Positions 1 to 5,040 of a stretch of 5,040 nucleotides of DNA are shown here, piece after piece (position 1 is the stretch's first letter; each line of letters begins with the position of its first letter). The notes below the pieces were generated by a model. The model was not told where the DNA came from. It did no database searches and saw only the letters and a program-made list of their open reading frames with translations. The stretch is from positions 1-5,040 of the forward strand of contig DFDI01000047.1 of assembly GCA_002367635.1 (NCBI GenBank), written 5' to 3'. Both the position numbers and the translations under genes were made by a program. The DNA is from Betaproteobacteria bacterium UBA3031 (lineage in GTDB: Bacteria; Pseudomonadota; Gammaproteobacteria; Burkholderiales; Eutrophovitaceae).

Positions 1-7
1 CCTAAGA

Positions 8-12
8 AAGGA
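8..12 (+). promoter_or_regulatory. Ribosome binding site of amtB
   Basis: AAGGA lies 8 bases before the ATG at 21. It supports this start, which also gives a complete signal peptide. The 20 bases upstream of amtB are too few to judge any promoter; an NtrC/sigma-54 promoter, if present, would lie upstream of the window. Confidence 0.75.
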
Positions 13-20
13 AATGCACA

Positions 21-1313
21 ATGCTTAAGAAACTATTGTTTTGGGCTACAACTCTAGGGCTTACAACGGCCGCAGGACCAAGTTTTGCAGAAGATACCCT
101 CAGCGCTGGCGACACCAGCTGGATGATTGTGGCAACGGTGCTGGTTATTATGATGTCAATACCTGGCCTTGCTCTGTTTTACGGAGGACTCGTTCGAACT
201 AAAAACATGCTGTCAGTTTTGATGCAGGTTTTTGCAATTGTCGCTCTGATGTCAATTTTATGGGCCATCGCAGGCTACAGCCTGGCATTTACGGAAGGCC
301 CGTTTAACAGCATTATCGGCGGCTTCGACAAACTGTTTTTAGCTGGGATCACCCCTGACACACTTAGCGGGACGATTCCGGAGTACGTCTTCGTTACATT
401 CCAGCTTACATTTGCCTGCATTACCCCCGCACTGATTATTGGTGCGTTCGCAGAGCGGATTAAATTCTCAGCCGTTCTTTGGTTTTCCGCACTTTGGCTC
501 TTCGTGAGCTACATCCCAATTTGCCACATGGTATGGGGCGGCGGATACCTCGGATCTAAAGGGGCACTTGACTTTGCTGGAGGTACCGTAGTTCACATTA
601 ACGCGGCTATTGCTGGCTTGGTTATTTGCCTGGTGCTCGGCAAGCGTTTGGGGTACGGCAAAGAAGCTATGCCTCCACACAATCTGCCATTCACCATGGT
701 CGGAGCCGCGCTGCTCTGGGTTGGTTGGTTTGGATTCAACGTTGGTAGTGAATTAGCTGCAGACGGCACGGCTGGATTAGTGCTCCTTACCACTCAATTA
801 TGTGCATCTGCCTCAGTACTTGGATGGCTATTCATTGAATGGATCACCAGAGGCAAGCCGACTATGTTGGGCGGAGCTTCGGGCGCAGTTGCTGGCCTCG
901 TTGCAATCACTCCAGCGTGCGCATTCGTTGGACCGATGGGCGCAATCGTCTTAGGTCTCATCACCGGCATCGTTTGTTTCTTCGCTTGCACTAAGATCAA
1001 ATCCGCATTCGGTTATGACGATTCATTGGATGTCTTCGGCGTACACGGCATTGGCGGAATCATCGGTGCTATTGGCGCAGGCATTTTGAGCGCACCAGAG
1101 TTTGGCGGAGTCGGCTACGGAGAAGGGGTTACTATGGGCTCTCAGGTCGCAATTCAAGTCGAAGGCGTGGTAATTACGATCCTTTGGAGTGGTATTGCCA
1201 GCTTTATCCTGATCAAGATCATCGACGCTATCATCGGTATCCGACCTACAGAGGACGAAGAGCGTGAAGGTTTAGATGCAACCTCACACGGGGAAGCCGC
1301 TTATCACAATTAA
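21..1313 (+). CDS. amtB: Ammonium channel AmtB (Amt/Mep/Rh family)
   Basis: Inner-membrane ammonium channel, 430 residues. Residues 1-23 look like a signal peptide: a KK-containing start, a hydrophobic core, and a likely cut after Ser-Phe-Ala (residue 23). The mature protein would be about 407 residues, the same as E. coli AmtB, with about eleven membrane segments between residues 34 and 408. The pore residues known from E. coli are all present at a constant offset of 24: Phe131 and Phe239 (gate, E. coli F107/F215), Trp172 and Ser243 (outer ammonium site, W148/S219), Asp184 (D160), and the pore histidine pair His192 and His342 (H168/H318). The C-terminal tail EREGLD...HGEAAY (residues 415-428) is the conserved segment that contacts the PII protein GlnK, so PII gating is expected. 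The ATG has an AAGGA ribosome site 8 bases upstream. An intrinsic terminator follows, so amtB ends its transcript; it may be the last gene of a glnK-amtB operon, but the upstream side is outside the window. Confidence 0.98.
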   Translation: MLKKLLFWATTLGLTTAAGPSFAEDTLSAGDTSWMIVATVLVIMMSIPGLALFYGGLVRTKNMLSVLMQVFAIVALMSILWAIAGYSLAFTEGPFNSIIGGFDKLFLAGITPDTLSGTIPEYVFVTFQLTFACITPALIIGAFAERIKFSAVLWFSALWLFVSYIPICHMVWGGGYLGSKGALDFAGGTVVHINAAIAGLVICLVLGKRLGYGKEAMPPHNLPFTMVGAALLWVGWFGFNVGSELAADGTAGLVLLTTQLCASASVLGWLFIEWITRGKPTMLGGASGAVAGLVAITPACAFVGPMGAIVLGLITGIVCFFACTKIKSAFGYDDSLDVFGVHGIGGIIGAIGAGILSAPEFGGVGYGEGVTMGSQVAIQVEGVVITILWSGIASFILIKIIDAIIGIRPTEDEEREGLDATSHGEAAYHN

Positions 1314-1342
1314 ATACTTTTAAATTTTCATCTCCCCTTTTT

Positions 1343-1367
1343 GGGCGCCTTCATGGCGCCCTTTTTT
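1343..1367 (+). terminator. Rho-independent terminator after amtB
   Basis: A perfect 7-base-pair stem GGGCGCC / GGCGCCC (1343-1349 with 1355-1361) encloses a 5-base loop TTCAT and is followed directly by six T (1362-1367). It starts 29 bases after the amtB stop and should separate amtB transcription from the gshB-pts unit. The T run upstream (1338-1342) is on the wrong side for termination of minus-strand transcripts, so it acts in the + direction only. Confidence 0.93.
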
Positions 1368-1400
1368 ATGAAAACCATAAAGTATATGTCTCCAACGCTC

Positions 1401-1422
1401 TGTTAGAATCTAATGCGATAAT
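1401..1422 (+). promoter_or_regulatory. Candidate promoter(s) for gshB-pts operon
   Basis: Two sigma-70-like extended -10 elements lie 13 bases apart: TGT-TAGAAT (1401-1409) and TGC-GATAAT (1414-1422). Each has the TGn extension and matches TATAAT at five of six positions. Neither has a convincing TTGACA-like -35 box at 16-18 bases, which fits extended -10 promoters but leaves the call uncertain. Position supports it: after the amtB terminator and 52-73 bases before the gshB start, in the only sizeable gap of the window. The first element would start transcription near 1416 and give a leader of roughly 55-60 bases, rich in A and T. Confidence 0.45.
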
Positions 1423-1453
1423 CACTTAAACACTCAATAAATAATCATTTCAA

Positions 1454-1477
1454 ATGAAAGCCTTAGGTATCCAGTGA
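1454..1477 (+). other. Seven-codon leader frame overlapping gshB start
   Basis: ATG at 1454 opens a frame encoding MKALGIQ whose TGA stop (1475-1477) overlaps the GTG start of gshB (1474-1476) as GTGA. No ribosome site is visible before this ATG; the upstream bases are A/T rich. The gshB ribosome site (AGG, 1465-1467) lies inside it. It could couple translation of gshB to its leader or be chance; the sequence alone does not decide. Confidence 0.2.
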
Positions 1478-2427
1478 ATTTACTTTTCGTACTTGATCCA
1501 TTAGAGACACTCAAAATTGAGAAAGATACATCTTACGTAATGATGCGAGAGGCTCAGCGTCGCGGACATCAAATATGGGTGACAACGCAACGTGGCATTC
1601 GAAGCGCCGCGGGAAGAGTCGCGGTCAGAGCGCAACAGTTACTCTTGGATGAAATGCCCAACGCTTGGTATGAAGTCGTCGCGTCACAAGATTTATTTGC
1701 CTCCGACATTGATGGCGTCCTCATGCGGAAGGATCCGCCATTCGACATGGAATACATTTACACTACATATTTACTTGAGAGCCTTGAACAAGAGGGGTGC
1801 CGAGTATTCAATCGTCCAAAAAGCATTCGGGACTTCAATGAAAAACTCTCCATCACAAAATATCCACAATTCATCTCGCCAACTTTAGTGACTGCAGATA
1901 AGGCTTTGATACACGATTTCATTGTGGAACAAAATGAAGTTGTACTGAAACCCCTTGATGGTATGGGTGGGTCGTCTGTGTTTCGCTCAAGACCCAACGA
2001 TCCGAATTTAGGAGTGATTATTGAAACACTCACCCAACTAGGGCAACGGACAATTATGGTCCAAAAATTTATTCCCGAAATCAGCGATGGCGACAAAAGA
2101 GTCTTGCTCATCGACGGAGAACCCGCACCCTACTCTCTCGCGCGGATACCTCAAGGGGCAGACCACCGCGGGAATTTAGCGGCAGGTGGGCGCGGTGTAG
2201 CTATGCTACTCACAGACCGAGAAAAAGAAATAGCAACGGCACTGGGTCACGAATTATCAGCGCGAGGATTGCTGTTGGTTGGGCTCGATATTATTGGCGG
2301 TTATCTCACCGAGATTAATGTCACTAGCCCGACCTGCATGCGTGAAATACAAGATCAGACAGGTTGTGATGTTCCGGGCATATTCATCGATGCGTTAGAA
2401 AAACACATTTTGCAGAAAGATAGATAG
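1474..2427 (+). CDS. gshB: Glutathione synthetase GshB
   Basis: Cytoplasmic ATP-dependent ligase that joins glycine to gamma-glutamylcysteine, the second step of glutathione synthesis. It has 317 residues (E. coli 316). The N-terminal domain (about 1-118) contains MRKDPPFD (84-91). The ATP-grasp region follows: NEKL (122-125), the nucleotide-binding loop KPLDGMGGSS (159-168), GDKRVL (206-211), LARIP (222-226), the glycine-rich GNLAAGGRG (233-241), GLDIIG (270-275) and the metal/substrate motif TEINVTSPT (279-287). All match the family closely. The start is GTG, with AGG at 1465-1467 six bases upstream; it gives an N-terminus equivalent to E. coli (LLFVLDP against LGIVMDP), and no in-frame ATG fits better. 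It is the first gene after the amtB terminator, so it probably leads the operon with the three PTS genes. The gene for the first step, gshA, is not next to it. Confidence 0.97.
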   Translation: MNLLFVLDPLETLKIEKDTSYVMMREAQRRGHQIWVTTQRGIRSAAGRVAVRAQQLLLDEMPNAWYEVVASQDLFASDIDGVLMRKDPPFDMEYIYTTYLLESLEQEGCRVFNRPKSIRDFNEKLSITKYPQFISPTLVTADKALIHDFIVEQNEVVLKPLDGMGGSSVFRSRPNDPNLGVIIETLTQLGQRTIMVQKFIPEISDGDKRVLLIDGEPAPYSLARIPQGADHRGNLAAGGRGVAMLLTDREKEIATALGHELSARGLLLVGLDIIGGYLTEINVTSPTCMREIQDQTGCDVPGIFIDALEKHILQKDR

Positions 2428-2440
2428 AAAGATCAAACGT

Positions 2441-2830
2441 ATGGTTGGCATTTTATTAATCACACATGGTTCTCTTGGCCGAAGTCTTATCGACTGCGCC
2501 AAACACGTCATAGGAGACTCATTAAAAAATGTAGCCGCAGTTGGCATTGATGGGAACGGTTCGATCGAAAGCATGTCGAACAGAGCGATTAAAGCAATAT
2601 CGAAAGTAGACGACGGCACAGGGGTTCTGGTACTCACCGACATGTACGGCGGAAGCCCAAGTAATATAGCGAAAAAGCTACTCCAAACAAACAATATTTA
2701 CGGCATCTCAGGCGTTAATCTTCCAATGTTGATTCGTGTGCTGACCTATCGTGAAAAAGATTTGAAAACCCTCGTTAAAAAAGCCCTCTCTGGTGGCAGT
2801 GAGGGCATCATGCAGATACCGTTGAAATAA
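2441..2830 (+). CDS. PTS EIIA component, mannose family
   Basis: Cytoplasmic phosphocarrier of 129 residues, equal to a stand-alone EIIA(Man) domain (ManX N-terminal domain, PTS-EIIA type 4). The phosphate-accepting histidine is His9 in ITHG (7-10). Asp67, in LTDMYGGSPSN (65-75), corresponds to the conserved aspartate beside the active histidine in E. coli EIIA(Man). GVNLPML (91-97) is another family motif. No EIIB domain is fused at the C-terminus, unlike E. coli ManX, and no EIIB/C/D gene is in the window. The likely role is therefore as a terminal phosphate acceptor with a regulatory job; the target is not visible here. It starts 13 bases after gshB, with only a weak purine-rich site (GAAAGA, 2427-2432), which suggests translational coupling. 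Betaproteobacterial annotations call it a PTS fructose- or mannose-family IIA protein, or ptsM in Neisseria. Confidence 0.93.
   Translation: MVGILLITHGSLGRSLIDCAKHVIGDSLKNVAAVGIDGNGSIESMSNRAIKAISKVDDGTGVLVLTDMYGGSPSNIAKKLLQTNNIYGISGVNLPMLIRVLTYREKDLKTLVKKALSGGSEGIMQIPLK
2783..2806 (-). terminator. Hairpin with minus-strand terminator form, in EIIA gene
   Basis: GCCCTC (2783-2788) pairs with GAGGGC (2801-2806). After one T-T mismatch, CTG (2790-2792) pairs with CAG (2797-2799) around a GTGG loop. Six A (2777-2782) precede it on the + strand, so a minus-strand transcript would read hairpin then six U, the form of an intrinsic terminator. On the + strand no T run follows, so it is not a terminator for the operon. 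It lies wholly within codons for ALSGGSEG near the end of the EIIA gene and may be coincidental. Confidence 0.3.
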
Positions 2831-2843
2831 TAGAGGCCCTCAT

Positions 2844-3113
2844 ATGCTTAGTGAAAAAATAGAGATTCTTAATCGATTAGGACTGCATGCTAGAGCGTCC
2901 GCAAAGTTGACACAGCTCGCCGGCCAATATCAATCAGAGATATGGCTCAGTCGTGATGGTAAACGCGTCAACGCAAAAAGCATTATGGGCGTAATGATGC
3001 TGGCGGCAGCAAAAGGCGTCCTCCTTGATGTGGAGGTCGACGGCTCAGACGAAGAAGAAGCCATAACCGCCATCAAAAATCTAGTCTTGGATTTATTCGG
3101 TGAGGGGCAGTAA
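2844..3113 (+). CDS. ptsH: Phosphocarrier protein HPr
   Basis: Small cytoplasmic protein (89 residues; usual 85-90) that takes phosphate from Enzyme I and donates it to EIIA proteins. The active-site motif is LGLHARAS (12-19), with the phosphorylated histidine at His15 and the conserved Arg17. The regulatory serine motif AKSIMGVM (44-51) places Ser46 exactly as in Gram-positive HPr. Many betaproteobacteria also carry an HPr kinase/phosphorylase (hprK) that modifies this serine, so a second layer of control is plausible; hprK is not in the window. It starts 13 bases after the EIIA gene with a good GAGG ribosome site (2833-2836) seven bases before the ATG. It is followed by ptsI after 57 bases with no terminator, so co-transcription is expected. 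Confidence 0.97.
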   Translation: MLSEKIEILNRLGLHARASAKLTQLAGQYQSEIWLSRDGKRVNAKSIMGVMMLAAAKGVLLDVEVDGSDEEEAITAIKNLVLDLFGEGQ

Positions 3114-3114
3114 A

Positions 3115-3174
3115 TTGAAAGACGACATCATACGAAGTCAGTCCACAGGCAAAAAGTATAGGGGTGATAGGTGA
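3115..3174 (+). other. Possible 19-codon frame between ptsH and ptsI
   Basis: A TTG at 3115, one base after the ptsH stop, has GAGGGG (3102-3107) seven bases upstream and opens a 19-codon frame ending in TGA at 3172-3174. That stop overlaps the GTG start of ptsI (3171-3173) as GTGA. The peptide would be short, polar and basic (KDDIIRSQSTGKKYRGDR after the start). It resembles no family I know. It might carry ribosomes across the ptsH-ptsI gap for coupled translation, or it may be chance; TTG starts are rare. Confidence 0.2.
3160..3168 (+). promoter_or_regulatory. Ribosome binding site of ptsI
   Basis: AGGGGTGAT closely matches the full anti-Shine-Dalgarno complement (AGGAGGTGAT). Its purine core GGGG ends six bases before the GTG at 3171. 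An in-frame TAG at 3168-3170 directly precedes that GTG, so no earlier start is possible. The next in-frame candidate, ATG at 3183, would be too far from this site and would remove the family-typical first residues. Confidence 0.8.
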
Positions 3175-4901
3175 GTTTTACGATGCATGGCACTGGGGTG
3201 TCAGGCGGCATCGCAATCGGACGCGCGCAACTTGCGTCCCATGTGCTTTTAGAGGTCGCTCATTACAGCATCCCAACAAACAAAATAAGAAATGAAAAAG
3301 CCCGATTCGATCGCGCCATTAAAAGTGTTAGTAAAGAACTAAAAAACTTAAAAAAACAAATAACTTCTGATATCCCGGAGGCCGAGTTTGAAGTTTTTGT
3401 TAATTTGCACAGAATGATCCTTGAGGACTCAACCGTCTCAGAGGCGCCAAAAAATATCATTGAGTCGATGAGCTGTAATGCGGAATGGGCCCTCAAAGTA
3501 CAACTCGACCATTTACTTGAACAATTCTCCAAAATTGAGAATACCTATCTGCGCCAAAGGGAAGCAGATGTTCGTCAAGTTGCAGAAAGAATACTTAAAG
3601 CTTTACTCGGACGGCCTGGAGACAGCCCAACAAAAAACGTTGAAGAAAACACCATAATTGTTGCGCACGATTTATCCCCCACTGACGTCGTGCTTTTTAA
3701 GCAACACAAATTTGCAGGCTTCATTACTGACTTGGGTGGCGCCACATCGCACACGACAATTGTCGCCCGAAGTCTCAACATTCCATCTGTAGTCGCCCTG
3801 CATCAAGCTAGAACTCTAATTCGAGAAAACGAAATAATCATCGTAGATGGAACGGCCGGACTTATCATCGTTGACCCCGACGAGGTGATACTGAGCGAAT
3901 ATGAAGCTCTCCAAAAACAATGGTTACTAGAGCAGCAAAAACTTAAGCGAATACGGCGCAACCGAGCAACCACTATTGATGGTGCTGACATTGAGCTAAA
4001 TGCAAATATAGAGCTACCTGAAGATGTCGCATCTGCGAAGGAAAATGGCGCGACAGGTGTTGGCTTATTCAGAACAGAATTCTTGTTCTTAAACCGTGGC
4101 GACCTCCCATCAGAAGACGAGCAATTTGAGGCTTACAGACAGGTTGTTCGCAACATGAAAAGTTCTTGCATCACGATTAGAACATTTGACTTAGGCGCCG
4201 ACAAACAACCTGAAGGGTATACGCGTGTCGCGCCTAATCCGGCGCTGGGGCAACGCGCCATTAGACTCTGCCTCGCGGAGCCTCAGTTATTTCACCACCA
4301 ATTAAGGGCGATACTTAGGGCATCTAACTACGGGAGAATTCGAATCTTAATTCCAATGCTCTCGAACGTTCGCGAAATCGACCAATCCTTGCGTCTGATT
4401 GCGGAAGCAAAGGAATCTCTCGACATCGGAGGTATCGCATATGATCGAAAAATAGAGATCGGAGGGATGATTGAGGTGCCGGCCGCGGCACTATCAATAA
4501 AGGCCTTTCTTAAAAAACTTGATTTCATATCGATTGGCACTAACGACTTAATTCAATATACATTAGCAATAGACCGCACTGATGACGCCGTAGCCCACCT
4601 CTATGACCCCATGCACCCAGCAATACTTCATCTGCTATCACACATCATTTCAGCCGCAAATCGTGCGAATAAATCAGTGGCTGTTTGTGGGGAGATCGCT
4701 GGAGACCCGTTGATCACACGCTTGCTATTAGGGATGGGTTTACGCACATTCTCAATGCATCCAGCTCATCTTTTGCCGGTCAAGCAAAAAATACTCACCT
4801 CAGATTTGAGAGAAGCAACCGTCATCACAAAAAAAATTCTGCAGACTCAAAATCCTGATCGGATTGAGTATCTGGTTCACAAACTTAATGCAAAAGGTTA
4901 A
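3171..4901 (+). CDS. ptsI: PTS Enzyme I (phosphoenolpyruvate-protein phosphotransferase)
   Basis: First enzyme of the PTS: it takes phosphate from phosphoenolpyruvate and passes it to HPr in the cytoplasm, as a dimer. It has 576 residues, against 575 in E. coli. The N-terminal HPr-binding region (about 3-128) is followed by the mobile phosphohistidine domain, with GGATSHTTIVAR (189-200) and active His194 (E. coli His189). The C-terminal PEP-binding barrel (about 255-545) carries GLFRTEFLF (298-306), IRTFDLGADK (336-345), GGMIEVPAA (431-439), SIGTNDLIQYTLAIDR (454-469), MHPA (481-484) and the catalytic Cys506 in VCGEIAGDP (505-513; E. coli Cys502). No key residue is missing, so it should be active. 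The start is GTG with a strong ribosome site, and the N-terminus MSFTMHGTGVSGGIAIG fits the family. It is the last PTS gene of the unit. No membrane permease is encoded nearby, which suggests a signalling phosphorelay rather than sugar uptake. Confidence 0.98.
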   Translation: MSFTMHGTGVSGGIAIGRAQLASHVLLEVAHYSIPTNKIRNEKARFDRAIKSVSKELKNLKKQITSDIPEAEFEVFVNLHRMILEDSTVSEAPKNIIESMSCNAEWALKVQLDHLLEQFSKIENTYLRQREADVRQVAERILKALLGRPGDSPTKNVEENTIIVAHDLSPTDVVLFKQHKFAGFITDLGGATSHTTIVARSLNIPSVVALHQARTLIRENEIIIVDGTAGLIIVDPDEVILSEYEALQKQWLLEQQKLKRIRRNRATTIDGADIELNANIELPEDVASAKENGATGVGLFRTEFLFLNRGDLPSEDEQFEAYRQVVRNMKSSCITIRTFDLGADKQPEGYTRVAPNPALGQRAIRLCLAEPQLFHHQLRAILRASNYGRIRILIPMLSNVREIDQSLRLIAEAKESLDIGGIAYDRKIEIGGMIEVPAAALSIKAFLKKLDFISIGTNDLIQYTLAIDRTDDAVAHLYDPMHPAILHLLSHIISAANRANKSVAVCGEIAGDPLITRLLLGMGLRTFSMHPAHLLPVKQKILTSDLREATVITKKILQTQNPDRIEYLVHKLNAKG

Positions 4902-4909
4902 TCCGCCTC

Positions 4910-5040
4910 ATGCAAGTTGACTCGACTGACTTACGCAATCATCTCAAGAGTGGCTTAAGCAGGCTATATATTGTACATGGCGATGAGATGCTGCTTAATC
5001 TAGAGGCGACTGACTTAATCCGAAGCGCAGCAAAATCCAA
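4910..5040 (+). CDS. holA: DNA polymerase III subunit delta, N-terminal fragment (cut by window end)
   Basis: Only the first 43 codons are in the window; the frame is open to the last base. The peptide begins MQVDSTDLRNHLKSGLSRLY and continues with IVHGDEMLLNLEATDLIRSA. The pattern of an amphipathic start, then a beta strand Leu-Tyr-Ile-Val-His-Gly-Asp-Glu, then Leu-Leu and a helix with Glu-Ala and Asp-x-Ile-Arg, is typical of HolA N-termini (E. coli has AAYLLLGNDPLLLQESQDAVR here). HolA is the subunit of the clamp loader that opens the sliding clamp. The start lies 8 bases after the ptsI stop. The only candidate ribosome site, AAAGG (4893-4897) inside the end of ptsI, is 12 bases away, so initiation may depend on ribosomes ending ptsI. 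No terminator separates the genes. The identification rests on a short stretch. Confidence 0.75.
   Translation, partial: MQVDSTDLRNHLKSGLSRLYIVHGDEMLLNLEATDLIRSAAKS

Noticed and set aside
468..1000. Open frames of 66-70 codons on the minus strand opposite amtB
   Set aside because: They lie wholly opposite a well-conserved gene, show no family motif, and overlap one another; they are by-products of the amtB codons.
1314..1473. Riboswitch or small RNA in the amtB-gshB gap
   Set aside because: Apart from the terminator hairpin, no further stable stem or known riboswitch core is visible; the leader after the putative promoter is A/T rich and unstructured by eye.
1569..2111. Other-frame openings within gshB on both strands, including a 98-codon + strand frame at 1592-1888
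   Set aside because: Compositionally random peptides inside an intact gshB; no supporting ribosome site or motif.
2395..2694. A 99-codon minus-strand frame opposite the EIIA gene
   Set aside because: It lies opposite the conserved EIIA codons and has no recognisable domain.
3183..3185. Alternative ATG start for ptsI
   Set aside because: It drops the family-typical first four residues and lies too far from the strong ribosome site at 3160-3168; GTG at 3171 fits better.
3263..4540. Four minus-strand frames of 62-89 codons opposite ptsI
   Set aside because: Shadows of the ptsI reading frame, low-complexity and without motifs.
4923..5017. Direct repeat CGACTGACTTA at 4923-4933 and 5007-5017
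   Set aside because: Both copies are in the same frame of holA and encode Thr-Asp-Leu; two copies of 11 bases in coding sequence are not evidence of a functional repeat.

Overview
The window looks like a chromosomal segment of a betaproteobacterium (Burkholderiales-like, moderate-to-low G+C). This is inferred from gene order and protein motifs, not from a database search. All recognised genes lie on the + strand and none shows a frameshift or internal stop. The order is amtB - gshB - mannose-family PTS EIIA - ptsH - ptsI - holA (start only). From memory, the amtB / glutathione / EIIA(Man)-HPr-EI cluster is a familiar betaproteobacterial neighbourhood.

Region by region. Bases 1-20 hold only the amtB ribosome binding site, so the gene upstream (commonly the PII gene glnK) is out of view. 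Bases 21-1313 encode the AmtB ammonium channel with a cleavable signal peptide. Bases 1314-1473 are a 160-base gap. It holds a strong intrinsic terminator (1343-1367), two candidate extended -10 promoter elements (about 1401-1422), and a 7-codon reading frame whose stop overlaps the GTG start of gshB. Bases 1474-4901 form a compact unit: gshB (glutathione synthetase), 13 bases, an EIIA of the mannose family, 13 bases, ptsH (HPr), 57 bases, ptsI (Enzyme I). Eight bases after ptsI a new reading frame begins that looks like the N-terminus of holA (DNA polymerase III delta subunit). It runs off the window end.

How the genes fit together. EI takes phosphate from phosphoenolpyruvate and passes it to HPr, which passes it to EIIA. 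All phosphorylated histidines and the EI active-site cysteine are present. No EIIB, EIIC or EIID sugar permease is encoded here, so the set resembles the regulatory, non-transporting phosphorelay described in betaproteobacteria. AmtB handles ammonium entry under PII control, and GshB performs the last step of glutathione synthesis. The glutathione first-step gene gshA, which I recall lying between amtB and gshB in Burkholderia and Ralstonia, is absent; the gap is occupied by a terminator and promoter.

I see no mobile element, CRISPR array, RNA gene or clearly novel system. The points worth a second look are architectural: the missing gshA, holA placed directly after ptsI, two GTG starts each overlapped by the stop of a short upstream frame, and a terminator-like hairpin facing the minus strand inside the EIIA gene.
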